This document shows positions 25,801-36,214 of a DNA stretch of 64,000 bases, one piece after another. Source of the DNA: Lunularia cruciata (lineage: Eukaryota; Streptophyta; Marchantiopsida; Lunulariales; Lunulariaceae); the NCBI GenBank assembly GCA_948567375.1, contig OX419756.1:45088333-45152332 (forward strand). The letters are read 5' to 3'. Position 1 is the first letter of the stretch, and each line of letters starts with the position of its first letter. The notes beneath the pieces are model-generated. The model did not search any database and had not been told where the DNA came from. It was given only the letters and a program-made list of their open reading frames with translations. Made by a program: the position numbers and the translations under genes.

Positions 25801-27983
25801 ATACGCCAAAATCTCAAAGTGTGAGTTTGGCAAGTCTGAAGTAGACTACTTAGGGCATAGAGTAAGTGCAAAGGGCATTCAAGTATTGACAGATAAAATA
25901 GAGGTCATTCAAAAATGGAGTGCCCCAGAAGATCAAACTCAACTTAAGAGCTTCTTGGGGTTGACGGGATTCTATCATAGATTTGTCAAGGACTTCTCCA
26001 AGGTTACACAGCCTTTAACGGCACTACTTGGCAAGGGGAAGAAGTGGACATGGGGAACTGCACAAGAGTTGGCCTTTCAAGAATTGAAGGCCGCCTTGCT
26101 ACATGCACCAATCTTGAAGTGGTATGACCCAAAACATCCAATCAAGTTGGCTACAGATGCATCAAGCGTAGCAATAGGAGCAATCCTACAACAAGAGTGG
26201 CATGACGGATGGCATCCAATTGCATATTTCTCTCGAAAGTTGTTACCGGCAGAGCGCAACTACCACACTACAGAACGAGAAGAGATGGTCATTGTTCTAG
26301 CAACCAAGCACTGGAAGCACTACCTGGGCGAGAAGGCATTTGTAGTAGAGACTGACCACAAACCTCTAGTCTACCTCGAGACGTAGAAAGATCTATCTCG
26401 TCGCCAAATTCGGTGGGCAGAGTGGCGACAATGCTTCAACATGACAATCACCTACGTGGAAGGTAAGAAGCAACTTGCAGATGCGTTCACCCGCATGCCA
26501 ATGGCCAACAACTTGGCGGCAGAGGTTAAGATTAACCCTGAATTCTGGCAAGAGATTCTAGCTGCTACAAAAACTGACCCACAGATTGTAGAAGCGCAAG
26601 CGTCCAAAGGTGTCACCAGCACCCAAGGACTCACCTTTCAAGAGGGCCGATTGTGGATCCCAAATGTCCCAGAATTATGCACCACCATTCTAGCGGAATG
26701 TCATGATTCGGCCATTGCAGCTCATGTCGGAGTGGACAAGACCTTGGAGGCAGTCAAGCGCCATTACTATTGGCCCAAGATGAGCAACGACGTGATGGAC
26801 TATGTGCATAGCTGCCTACTTTGTCAACAAAACAAAGCTTCTAATCAAGCTCCTATAGGGCTCCTTCAACCTCTTCCCACTCCTACCCAACGTTGGGAAC
26901 AAGTGAGTATGGATCTCATCTGTGAATTACCCAAGACCACCTCAGGGTTTGACTCCATTGTGGTCTTTGTGGACCGGCTCAGCAAAATGATTCATATACG
27001 CCCTACCACCAAGGAGGTGACCGCTCCACAACTAGCTCAACTATACTTAGATGCATTCTTTGCTCATCGTTACTTGTCTAGAGTACTCATCACCGATAGA
27101 GGCACCCAATTCACCAGTTTGTTTTGGCGAACACTCTTTGGTTTCTTCAAAACCAAGTTGGCCATGTCTACAGCTTACCACCCACAAACAGATGGCCAAA
27201 CAGAGCGGGCTAATTGCACAATTGAAGACATGTTACGCGGCTTCACCTTAGAGGAGCAAGAGAGGTGGGACACCCTACTACCGTTGGTGGAATTCGCTTA
27301 CAACAATTCAGTGAATGCCTCCACCCAGGTCACTCCGTTCTTCCTCATGTATGGTGAGCATCCCTTCACACCTTCTAACTTGATGAAGATCCGTCCAGTG
27401 ACTACCAAGGTTGATGCAGTCAACACATTTGTTTCTAGAATCCAACAAGGTGTGGAGAGCGCCAAGCACAGGTTACAGATTGCACAAAATCGACAAAGGC
27501 AATATGTTGATGCACACTATAGGCATATGGAGTTCAATGTTGGGGATCAAGTGTGGCTATCGACAACCAACCTCACATTAGTTGGATCTTGTAAGCTCAG
27601 ACCTCGTTTTATTGGGCCTTTCTTGATTCTTCGTCGCATCGGCGCTGTGGGCTATCACCTTGAGCTACCACCACACATGAAGATCCATCCAGTGTTTCAT
27701 GTCTCCCTATTACGTAGATATGCTCCCCGATCAGGCCAAGGTACTTCCACACAGGACATTCGACCTTGTCCGACAGTCATTGATGGCACAGAGGAATATG
27801 AAGTAGAGCGGATTCTCCAAAAGCGCATGCGTGGTACTCGCCATCCGCGGGTGGAATATCTAGTACAATGGAAAGGTTACCCTCTCTATGAAGCAACATG
27901 GGAACCCGCTGCCAATTCAGCACATGCACCGGTGTTGGTGCAAGCATTTGAGCAACAATTGCACAACGAGGACGTTGCGTCTT

Positions 27984-27998
27984 AAAAGGAGAGAGGTC
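27984..27998 (+). other. Polypurine tract of the inner Gypsy element
   Basis: AAAAGGAGAGAGG immediately before the 3' LTR, the usual place for plus-strand DNA priming. Confidence 0.85.
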
Positions 27999-28741
27999 TG
28001 TAATACCAAGGGTTAGCCATATGATCTAGATGTGAAATTTGGTTTGGTAACATCTAGAATGATGTTATACATGATGGTCAAAATAGATCAGATAGAAGTA
28101 TCACCAAAAGAGTACTTCTACTAATAGGGCAAAAACCGAAATAGACTTGAGAACCTTAGAATCAATAGCTAGACATATGATTTAAAGGTGAGAATTGGTT
28201 TGGTAACATCTGGAAGGATGTTACACATGATGGACTAAACAGATCAGAAAGAGGTATCACCAAAAGGGGACTTCTACTAATAGAGTAAGAACCAAAATAT
28301 GCCTGAAATCTTTGAAGGCAATTTCAGAGGCCTAAACGGATGAATTAGGCCTCGAAAATGTGCGGATCCCCCCCCCCCCAAATGGAGAAAAGGTTGGCCT
28401 TCCCTCCCCCCTGGTTTGTCTCGTCGAGAGCTTTCCAACGGTACCTTACTCATGTGATTTTGAGATTCCTACAAGAAAATTCCCTAAAAGATTCCCTCTG
28501 GTCAAAGCTCGTTTGACCAACCAGATAGGACCTAGACCAGACAGGTCACCCATCCAAGTCAGTAATCCAAAGGTGGAGCTTGCTAACATGTCACCTATCT
28601 ATGTCCTTAATCCTATGGTGGAGCTTCCTTGGAGGAGATCCTCTTTGTCTATATAATAAAGAGAAGGTGCTCCCTTGGAGCATCGAATGTTTGAGTATGC
28701 AATCTATGTTTTCTCTCTTCTCTTGCCCTCGGAGTATTACA
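27999..28741 (+). repeat. Inner Gypsy 3' LTR
   Basis: 743 bp with the same borders as the 5' LTR, followed directly by the second GCATC. Confidence 0.92.
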
Positions 28742-30349
28742 GCATCTTACTCAGAGGTGCCAGACAATCTAATTGGAAATTTCTACCTTGGCGTTGTACT
28801 TGAATTTTTTGTCGGGTCCAATCGAATTGAACTTTATGACGTTCAAGCCAAGGTAGACCTAAAATGATATCATAGTGTAGAGGTGCCACTACAAACCTCA
28901 TACACTCCAAATACTCCTTCCCTATCTTGAAGGTGACAGGATGTGAGGTGCGGAATGCAATACCCTTTCTACCATCCGCCATCATCAAACTACTTCCAAA
29001 CATTGGCTTGATAGGAATACCCAATTCCTTTACTACTTGTATAAACATACAATTCTCTGAACTCCCAGAATCAACCAAAATCCTACAACCCTGATTAGAT
29101 ATTGTACCTTGCAAGTGAAGCAAACTTGCATAGGTCAAGCCTTCAATCTCATTGGAACTAATCAAGCTTCGAGTAGGCGGCTCGAAATCTCCTACTGGGA
29201 TTCTTTGTTTCCTTGATCATTTTGTTCCACAAACTCCATCTTGGCAACTTGTCAAGGTCGTCCATTCCTAAGTGTACATTCAGCAATGCGGAGTCCAACT
29301 TGGCAACAATAAAAGCAACCTCCATTTTGTCGTTATCTTTTTCTATCTGCTATGCCAAGTGATCTTCATTGGATAGCATTGATCTCCATTGGTACCGGTT
29401 CTTCCACTTGTGCGTAGTGTACTTGTAGGCTTTGTGTAGGTCGAGGTCAAGACCAAGTTGTCGCAACCAAGGAATCAAAACGCTCAGCCAATTGCATGGC
29501 TTCTTCTACATTTTGTGGCTCCTACATGGTCACCTCCAATTTGGTTTGTGACTTCAATCCTTGCACGAATCTATCCACAACTTCACCTTCTTGGATATCT
29601 GGAATGATGATGTTCTGAAATTGTGTGATGTAGCTTCTCACTGAGCCAATCTACCTCAACTTTGTCAATTTATTTCATGCGGCTTGGGTGGTATTTATAG
29701 TTTGAAATCGACCAAGTATTACATATTTGAATTCTGCCCATGTCAAAATTGGTGTAACAATTTGTTGTTCAGCTCTTTCTACTTGGAATCGCCACCAAAG
29801 TTTTGCCACGCCATCCAATTGGCTAGAAGTCAAGAGAATTTGTTTCTGTTTATCTTGAAGATTGGTGGCTTCAAAGTAACGTTCGCAATCAAACACAAAA
29901 TTCTCCACTGTGCTTGGAAGATTCTTGCCTTCAAACACCTTGGGTTTCGGAAATTGAATACAATCTTCTCCATCTCGTACCGGCGCTCTGTCTATATGTT
30001 CTCGTCGTTGCTAGTCTTGTTCATCCAATAATCGAGTAAGATGTTTGATTTGTTGTTGCATTGCAAAGATAACATCCAGTATTGCCGCCATTGCTACTAC
30101 TCTATTCCACAACTCTCAATTTATCTAATTGATTAACACATAGATACAACACATCCACCGTTCTCCATAAGTTACAACTTGAAGTATCAAGGGTTCTTCT
30201 GACACGATGATCATATGTAGAAAATCTTGCCCAAAGCGCGAGGTGATGAATTGTGTGAATCAATGCTTTGGTAATATCTGGACATGAAAGTCTCAATGGT
30301 TTGGCGAAAGTGGATTTGGTGGTCCATAAATTCCATCCATCCCATTCTT

Positions 30350-30361
30350 GCTCTGATACCA
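30350..30361 (-). other. Primer-binding site (tRNA-iMet) of the outer Gypsy element
   Basis: The minus strand reads TGGTATCAGAGC, the classic plant initiator-Met tRNA complement, one base inside the 5' LTR. This fixes the orientation of the element. Confidence 0.92.
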
Positions 30362-30362
30362 A

Positions 30363-30771
30363 TGTAAAAGACCAAAACCAAGGAGAGAAATAGGAGAATG
30401 GAAACTCACATTGGGACACTTGAATGAGGGAAAACTCCGAATACCTAGCATGAGTTTTGGCCTTGGTATTTATAGATAGCATACAAGACCCTTGAAGCTT
30501 CTCAAGAAGCTTCCTTGAGCCACTTTCTTGGAGTGCAAGTCAAGTTAACTAGGAAGCTTCTCAAGAAGTTTCTTTCTAGAAACCGTCTACTTGGCGTGCA
30601 AGCTAAGCTAGTTAGAAGCTTCTAGAAGCTATCTGCTTAAGGCGCAAGTTAACTAGTTGAGAAACTTCCCAAGAAGCTTCTTAGATACTTCTAGAATATT
30701 CTAGGCTATTTTGTCTTATTCTTTACTTCGTAAGCCTGACTAACTTCGTTGCTAAACTCCATATTTTTACA
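30363..30771 (-). repeat. Outer Gypsy 5' LTR
   Basis: Same length as its partner (409 bp). It lies one base from the primer-binding site. The TATTTATA box near 30469-30476 (minus strand TATAAATA) could be the LTR promoter. Confidence 0.9.
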
Positions 30772-31424
30772 CTCTTCCTCATCTTCCCTCATCACTCTTG
30801 TCTTCATCTTCACTCTCTGCATCATTATGATCATCATTCTCCTCTTCATTGCATATAATCTCTTCCTCTCCATCACTCAAGTACATCACTTCCTCCTTAG
30901 GAATGAAACCTCTCTCCACAAAGAGCTGAGTGAGTATTTGCCCAAGGAAAGTGACTCTAAACCTGCACTCTTTAGGTTTCCTCAAATGGTTTTGCAAACT
31001 ATCCTTTACAATGATAGTTCAAAATGCCAATGCAAATGCCAATGCCAATGCCAATCATAATCCTCCACACCAAATCTCCTCAACTTTGTCTTGGTGTTTG
31101 GAACCAAATGCCCATGTACAACCTTGGGCCTAATACTTGGTACCACAAATGCACCCATCAATTGGAAGAAAGGCCTAAAAGCTAGATACACACATTTCCT
31201 TGCCAAATACTTCTTAGCAACCCTATCTCTTTGGGGAAACCAATCTGAAATAGTTGTGTAAGGAACAATTTTCCTCCTTGGTGTCCTCCCTTGGGCATTG
31301 CAAGGGCTTCTCTAACTACATCCACATTCAATTGAAATTGCCTTCCCTTGACCAAACCTGTGCATGAATTCTCATCCCAAGAGTTGACAAACTTAGTACA
31401 TGGATGAACTTGCAATAAGCACAA
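30772..31424 (-). pseudogene. Coding-like minus-strand remnant, plant-transposon-like
   Basis: Two or three minus-strand frames (31424-31182, 31206-31006, 30997-30779) run end to end with small overlaps and end in an acidic Glu/Asp-rich tract next to the Gypsy LTR. The first part contains a DxVxxAL-x-MPKGG-like stretch reminiscent of the putative plant-transposon protein families, but the match is by general character only. A TGCCAA hexamer repeat (about 31025-31058) codes the Trp-His alternation in the middle. It may be the 5' part of the gene remnant at 16500-18241. Confidence 0.3.
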
Positions 31425-34078
31425 ACCATAGAAACTTAAAACTTAAACCTTGATCCTAATCCTTTACGGCGTTGGTTGCCGTTGGATGGCTCTCGGAGTC
31501 ACCCACATACAAGAAAAAGATACAGATTTGCGCCTAATGCTATTGCTGCACAAGGAAAAAAATGAGCTTGCCGTGGAGTGATGCCCACCAACGCTGATGG
31601 ACAAGTGCACAGGGTTGCAAGGTGACACTTGGTGACACGGGTTGGCACCCACTAGCGCTACCAAATAGGTGCAGTGGTGCTGCAACATGCCATGCTAGGT
31701 GCCGTTATGGCAACGGATGACGCTCATTAGCACCGTAGGACAAGGAGGGGTTTAGGGTCTAGGGCGTCAATGCTCGTTGATACAAGGTAGCATTGCGGGA
31801 TAGAACCAGGCGGCACTAGGTGACACCCATAGGGGGTATACATTGAGACCCCTGAACCCAAAATCCACTTACAAAATTTGAGAAAAACTAGAGAAACTTG
31901 AGAAAACTTGCAAAAAATAAATGAGGAAAGCATTAGGAATACCTTGAGATGTGGGTAATGGAAGCCAAAGGTGATTTTGAGGCTAAGAACATCAAGATTG
32001 ACCTCCCTAATTCCAACTATTGCAGTTCAAATTTGATGCTTAACGATCCAACACCATTAGATGAAGTTTGTTGGGTGCTAAATGGTGTATAATCCAATCA
32101 GCCAATCTACTTCTTGCATATTCCTCATGTCTTCACTATCAACAATCATGTATTCCTTATGTATTCCTCATGTCTTCACCATCCACAATCTTCTCATAAC
32201 CGCAAATTTTTGCCATGGAGAATGAGTGAAATTCAAATGACTAAATAAAACTACTAGTGAATTTTATGCTTTCTTGCTCTCATTTTGTTCAGAATGTACT
32301 TCTCCTCTCAAAACAGCCTCCTTCTACTTTATCCCGAACCCTCTCTTCTCCTTTTGCTCAATTTTGAAATAAGCTCAGTTTTTTTTTACTTTCAAAAAAT
32401 GCTCAATTTTTGGTCCTGATATTCTCAAAATAAAAATCTATCTCAAACCCCACCACTCTCAAACCTCCTTGTTCAGCGCAAAAACTGCCTACAAAGATGT
32501 TTCAAAAGGTGCAAAACCACTAAGTTGACATTCAAAAAATTTCCTCTCCAAAACCTCCCTAAACTTTTGGTCAATTTGAGAATTGTGAAACTTATGAGCA
32601 AAGGGGGGTTTATATAGGCTTTCCCATGAAAAAAACTATCTTTAACATGACAAAATATATCTATACAATGCACTCCTAATATTTGAATTTCAAGAAGTGT
32701 TAACCCAAATTTGACAAAGAAATATATAATCATGAGCATCAACCGATGCCAGCATGTGGCACACCACGACACCAACCATTATTTAAAGAATCTACACTTC
32801 CTAGCGCCATCACACTGCAATGGGTCAGGCGTCATTGAGAAGAGACACATCGCCAACGGGAAAAATACATATGTAACCTTATGTTGGTGGCTCCTAATGC
32901 CCATCGGTGTCTATGAGAGAGCGTCAAACAGCATCACCTAGTGCCATCCAACACCAACGTGTGAAATCAAGATTCAACTCTATGGTTGGCAACTCCTTAC
33001 ACCCACCGTCTTCTACATGCGAGCACCATGTAACGTCATCCAGCACCATCTAGCATCACCCAATGGCACTTAGCATCACCCACTATTACCTAACATCCCC
33101 AAGCGTATTCTCTACAATTTTTGAACTTGGTGGTGGTGTTTGTATCGAGGCATGCAACATATGATAATTTTTATAAGCTTTGGTAAAAAGTGTAAACATC
33201 CTTCCAACAATTGGAATTGCAACAAGATATCAAGAATCTGATGAAAAGAATTTGACTTTTACTATAAAGGAACATAATCTCATATTTCATTTTAGTATGT
33301 CAGCATGGTGAGCAAGGCATTGTTCTCTCACCCTTGACTTACTTTCTTCTTGACCTAGCTCTATTCCATTAATAGACATTTTGCTTGACTTTCATCACTA
33401 AATCCTCCATCAACTTCCAACCAAACTTTGGACCTATTGGTTAAAAAGTTATGCAAAATAATGCAAATGGATACACATTTCAACAAATGTAGATTTCTAC
33501 TATTTTCTTTAAGTTGCACTTTGGGTTCACAAAGAAAATGTCATATAACTTTCAATACTCCTTTACAATGTTCATTTATCACCTTTGCCTTCACCAAATA
33601 TTAGTTGAACTCTTGTTTGTCCTCTGTTCAGGCTTTCTTGAAAACAAGGACTAGGTGATACATGGGTACATAATTTGAATCCTCTAAAAGGTACTCTTGC
33701 ATCTCAAAACTGTGACATCCTTTCTCTTATTCAAATTATTCGTGACATGACTTTGTGTAATACTTCAAAGACAAAAGAAAAAAGAAAATATAGATTTCAC
33801 ACTCACGTTTCTAATATTTCAAAGGAGCATTTTCTTTTTATTATATAGATAAAGAAGATTACTCAAATGAAGTTTTACTATAGAATTAGGCATATAGATA
33901 AGTGAAATGCACGCAAGTTATTTTTAGATTATTTATTTGGATGGATGACATATTGATCTTTATTTTATTTGGTTAATCAAACAAACTTTGACCAAAAGAA
34001 ATCTTTTAGTGAATTTTCCTACAGGAATATCAAAATCATATGGTGAAATATCATTGGAAAGTTCTTGATAAGACAAAA
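31425..34078. other. AT-rich region, no gene recognised
   Basis: No open frame with recognisable protein character. 31.4-31.9 kb and 32.7-33.1 kb contain many short repeats of CAC/GGTG-type words (caccaac, catcacc, ggtgaca) on both strands, giving a vaguely satellite-like texture. From 33.1 kb it is plain AT-rich sequence. Confidence 0.4.
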
Positions 34079-34152
34079 CGGGGGCGGGGGCGGGGGCGGG
34101 GGCGGGGGGGGGGGGGGTTTTGGGAATCAACCTTTATTCTATTGGGGGGGGG
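34079..34152 (+). repeat. G-tract cluster, (GGGGGC)n with long G runs
   Basis: Four GGGGGC units run into a 14-base G tract (about 34081-34118), followed about 30 bases later by a further run of 9-10 G near 34145. In AT-rich surroundings this is a strong G-quadruplex-forming pattern on the plus strand. A long pure G run may also be an assembly or sequencing artefact. Confidence 0.75.
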
Positions 34153-34621
34153 AGAAATTTATACATTTCTAATTCAACCTTCAAAATTATATTAAATATT
34201 TTAAACATATTCTGGGTTCTATTCTATGAGTATATATTTTTTTATTGATTTTTTTTAATCTATTTAATTTATCATGTGTAATATTTTTTTGAATATTACC
34301 AAATCAATTTTTATTTTTAATCATATGTTTAATTATTAATTCTAAAAGTTTTTAATCTATTTTAGTTTTAGTCTTATTAATAGAAGTATTTTCTTGATAA
34401 TACTTCTATTTGATTTATTTTTTCTATTATATATAATATTATTCCAAATATTATCCAACCAAATTTTACTTTGAAATTATATTGCTAACTCTTGGTATTA
34501 TATATTGATATTCTTACAAATAAACAAATCAAATTTAAATTTTAACAAAATAATACAAATATATAAAAAGTATCACCAAAACTAAAAGAGTAAACAAAAC
34601 ACAATATAGAACACTCTCTCA

Positions 34622-35180
34622 CTACAATAAAAAAATAAAACACTTACCTCTTGTACAATGTATAATTTTACTTTTATCATTACAAATCATTTGGTTGTTA
34701 ATGGAATATAAACCCTTTCTATTGAAATACACTTCTCCATCCACAATGGATTGGACGGCAAAAGAAAACAATATTCCATCTACCAAACCAACACAACTAG
34801 AGAAACCTTTTTGGGCAAAAATAACAAATATCCTCATCCTCTCCTTAGGCTCAGGCCATGCATCAAATCTAATATTGTGGTCATAACTCTATCTATAAAA
34901 GCAATTGTCAAACCTGTGATAATGTCCCATATGTTTAACCCCCTTGCAACACATGCTCCATTATCGTGATACCCAAATTTATCAAGACCTAGAGCTAATT
35001 GGATCCACACAGGTGTTTGCTCTTGTTTGTAGTTTTTCCTGCAAACACATTAGTAAATTTTTTCAAATTTACTAATGTTGATAAAGAATGAACATCCATT
35101 CTAGTAAGTTGACAAAAGACTTTCACATCTAGATTTCTAAAATACTTTATCATAAATTCTTGACTTCAAAGATAAATAAC
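34622..35180 (-). pseudogene. PIF/Harbinger-like transposase fragment
   Basis: On the minus strand the frame ending near 34622 contains CVGLVDGILF (the first catalytic Asp region of DDE_4 transposases, usually CVGxIDGT), then DGEVYFNRKGLYSINNQMIC, where YxNRKGxxSINxQxIC is the family signature. Just upstream on the same strand, in other frames, PVWIQLALGLDKFGYHDNGA (about 34.93-35.03 kb) matches the family's N-terminal helical region, and a further segment reaches about 35.18 kb. At least two frame changes separate these pieces and the C-terminal catalytic Glu region is absent, so it is dead. I did not find terminal inverted repeats or a TWA target duplication. Confidence 0.65.
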
Positions 35181-35364
35181 TCAAGGTTTCGAATATCTAT
35201 TTGAATGTGCATACTCCCACCCACTAATCATTAACTCTAGCATATCTAAATCTACTTCTCCATATTCATCTTCATCTTCTAATCTTTCATGCAAGGTCTC
35301 CAAATCTAACTTTATATACATTGTATACATCTACTAATATTTCTAGTTAACTCTCAAGTACTCC

Positions 35365-35690
35365 CTTTGGGCATGTTGTATTTAAACTCGGTCCTCCTCA
35401 CTCTATTCCTAAATCACCATAAATACCAACTCAACTCATGAATAACTAGAAATAACACCAAATATAACACTTGGTTTGACATGCTCTTGACATCCTTTGG
35501 GCATGTTGTATTCAACATTGTCCTCCTTGCTTGATTTAGCAAACTATCCTCCTTGCTTTATTCCTAAATCACCAAAAGTAACACTTTGTCTAGACATGTT
35601 ATATTCATCACTGTTCTCCTTGCTTGATTCCACATGCTATCCTCCTCACTCGATTCTTGAATCACCAAAAATAACAACTCGACTCTTCTC
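35365..35690. repeat. Degenerate tandem repeat, about 110-120 bp, three copies
   Basis: Three imperfect copies begin with words like GGGCATGTTGTATT or GACATGTTATATT and share TTCCTAAATCACCA and CCTCCTxGCTxGATT. They lie just right of the Harbinger relic. A shorter direct repeat of about 60 bp (TTCTTGTTCTCA... at about 35911 and TTTTGTTCTCAT... at about 35969) follows. Confidence 0.55.
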
Positions 35691-36137
35691 AATACAATAC
35701 TTTGTTCATGCACAATGAACAAACACGCTACAAGATACACAATTAATTTTATAACTTATACTAGTTGAACATTCAAATTTGTAAATAGTGATTTGAGTAT
35801 TTTACATATAGTTTCAAACGAAATATCTTTCCCCTTCCCACCTTCACACAACCCACTTTAATCTCCAAATCACTATGTAATCGTCAAATCTTCACGCTCT
35901 ATGATCAATTCTTTCTTGTTCTCACCCTGCTTGTCCTCCTCGTGCAATGCATTCTTGTCTGCTCAAATTTTTTGTTCTCATCTTGCTTGTCCTCCCCTTG
36001 CAATGCTCTCTTGTCCGGCTCACGCAATTCATTTGCATTCTCATCATCTATTTTCCCCATTTTTCTCATTTTCACTCTGCCTTGCACAATCCATCACCTA
36101 TCTTCATCGTCCCCATTTCAGTTGTCCGTTCCACAAT

Positions 36138-36214
36138 GCCACCTCATAGAACACAAGAAGGATGAGAAAACCCCATCAAGCCGTACATAGGGTATTTTTT
36201 ATAGGGTATTTATG
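36138..36214 (-). mobile_element. LINE 3' tail at the 3' end of Copia copy 2
   Basis: The minus strand carries TGTACGGCTTGATGGGG, then TTTTCTCATCCTTCTTGTG, then a diverged terminal segment. Copia homology stops at this tail rather than continuing into RNase H. The right junction has the same accatagggta (36215-36225) seen as a target duplication in copy 1; no left partner is visible. Confidence 0.6.

Larger units (their letters stand above)
22127..28741 (+). mobile_element. Ty3/Gypsy chromovirus nested in the outer Gypsy element
   Basis: A 6.6-kb plus-strand element that looks nearly whole, with perhaps two or three breaks. LTRs are 22127-22868 and 27999-28741. The order is gag with a CCHC knuckle CYNCGRIGHISTNC (about 24.41 kb), protease with LIDPGAT (about 24.7 kb), reverse transcriptase with FLDDILVYS (about 25.7 kb), RNase H (about 26.1-26.5 kb), integrase with an HHCC finger ending CLLCQQNK (about 26.7-26.85 kb) and DDE core, and a C-terminal chromodomain (about 27.79-27.95 kb). 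Chromodomain elements are thought to aim at heterochromatin. The target duplication GCATC is perfect (22122-22126, 28742-28746). LTRs differ at about 33 of 742 positions by eye, mostly transitions, so it is younger than its host element. Confidence 0.95.
18552..30771 (-). mobile_element. Ty3/Gypsy LTR retrotransposon, outer element (fossil)
   Basis: Minus-strand element with 409-bp LTRs (18552-18960 and 30363-30771), both TG...CA. A tRNA-iMet primer site abuts the 5' LTR. Parts from right to left are gag (about 30.3-29.3 kb), protease with a VDSGSS-type active site (29165-28750), then the nested plus-strand element, then reverse transcriptase with FLDDILIYS (about 21.9-20.8 kb), RNase H (about 20.8-20.5 kb) and integrase with HxxxH/CxxC and DDE regions (about 20.5-19.6 kb). 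It is broken, with several breaks besides the nested insertion. The LTRs differ at about 24 of 409 positions by eye. Flanks ctctc and ctctt suggest a decayed 5-bp target duplication. Confidence 0.92.

Noticed and set aside
31021-31060. TGCCAA hexamer repeat as a regulatory or telomere-like array
   Set aside because: Only a few units, within a coding-like remnant; it looks like simple slippage.
35901-36190. Three overlapping plus-strand frames of 72-82 codons
   Set aside because: They come from a CT-rich, partly duplicated stretch and are Ser/Leu/Phe-rich in every frame, with no conserved character.
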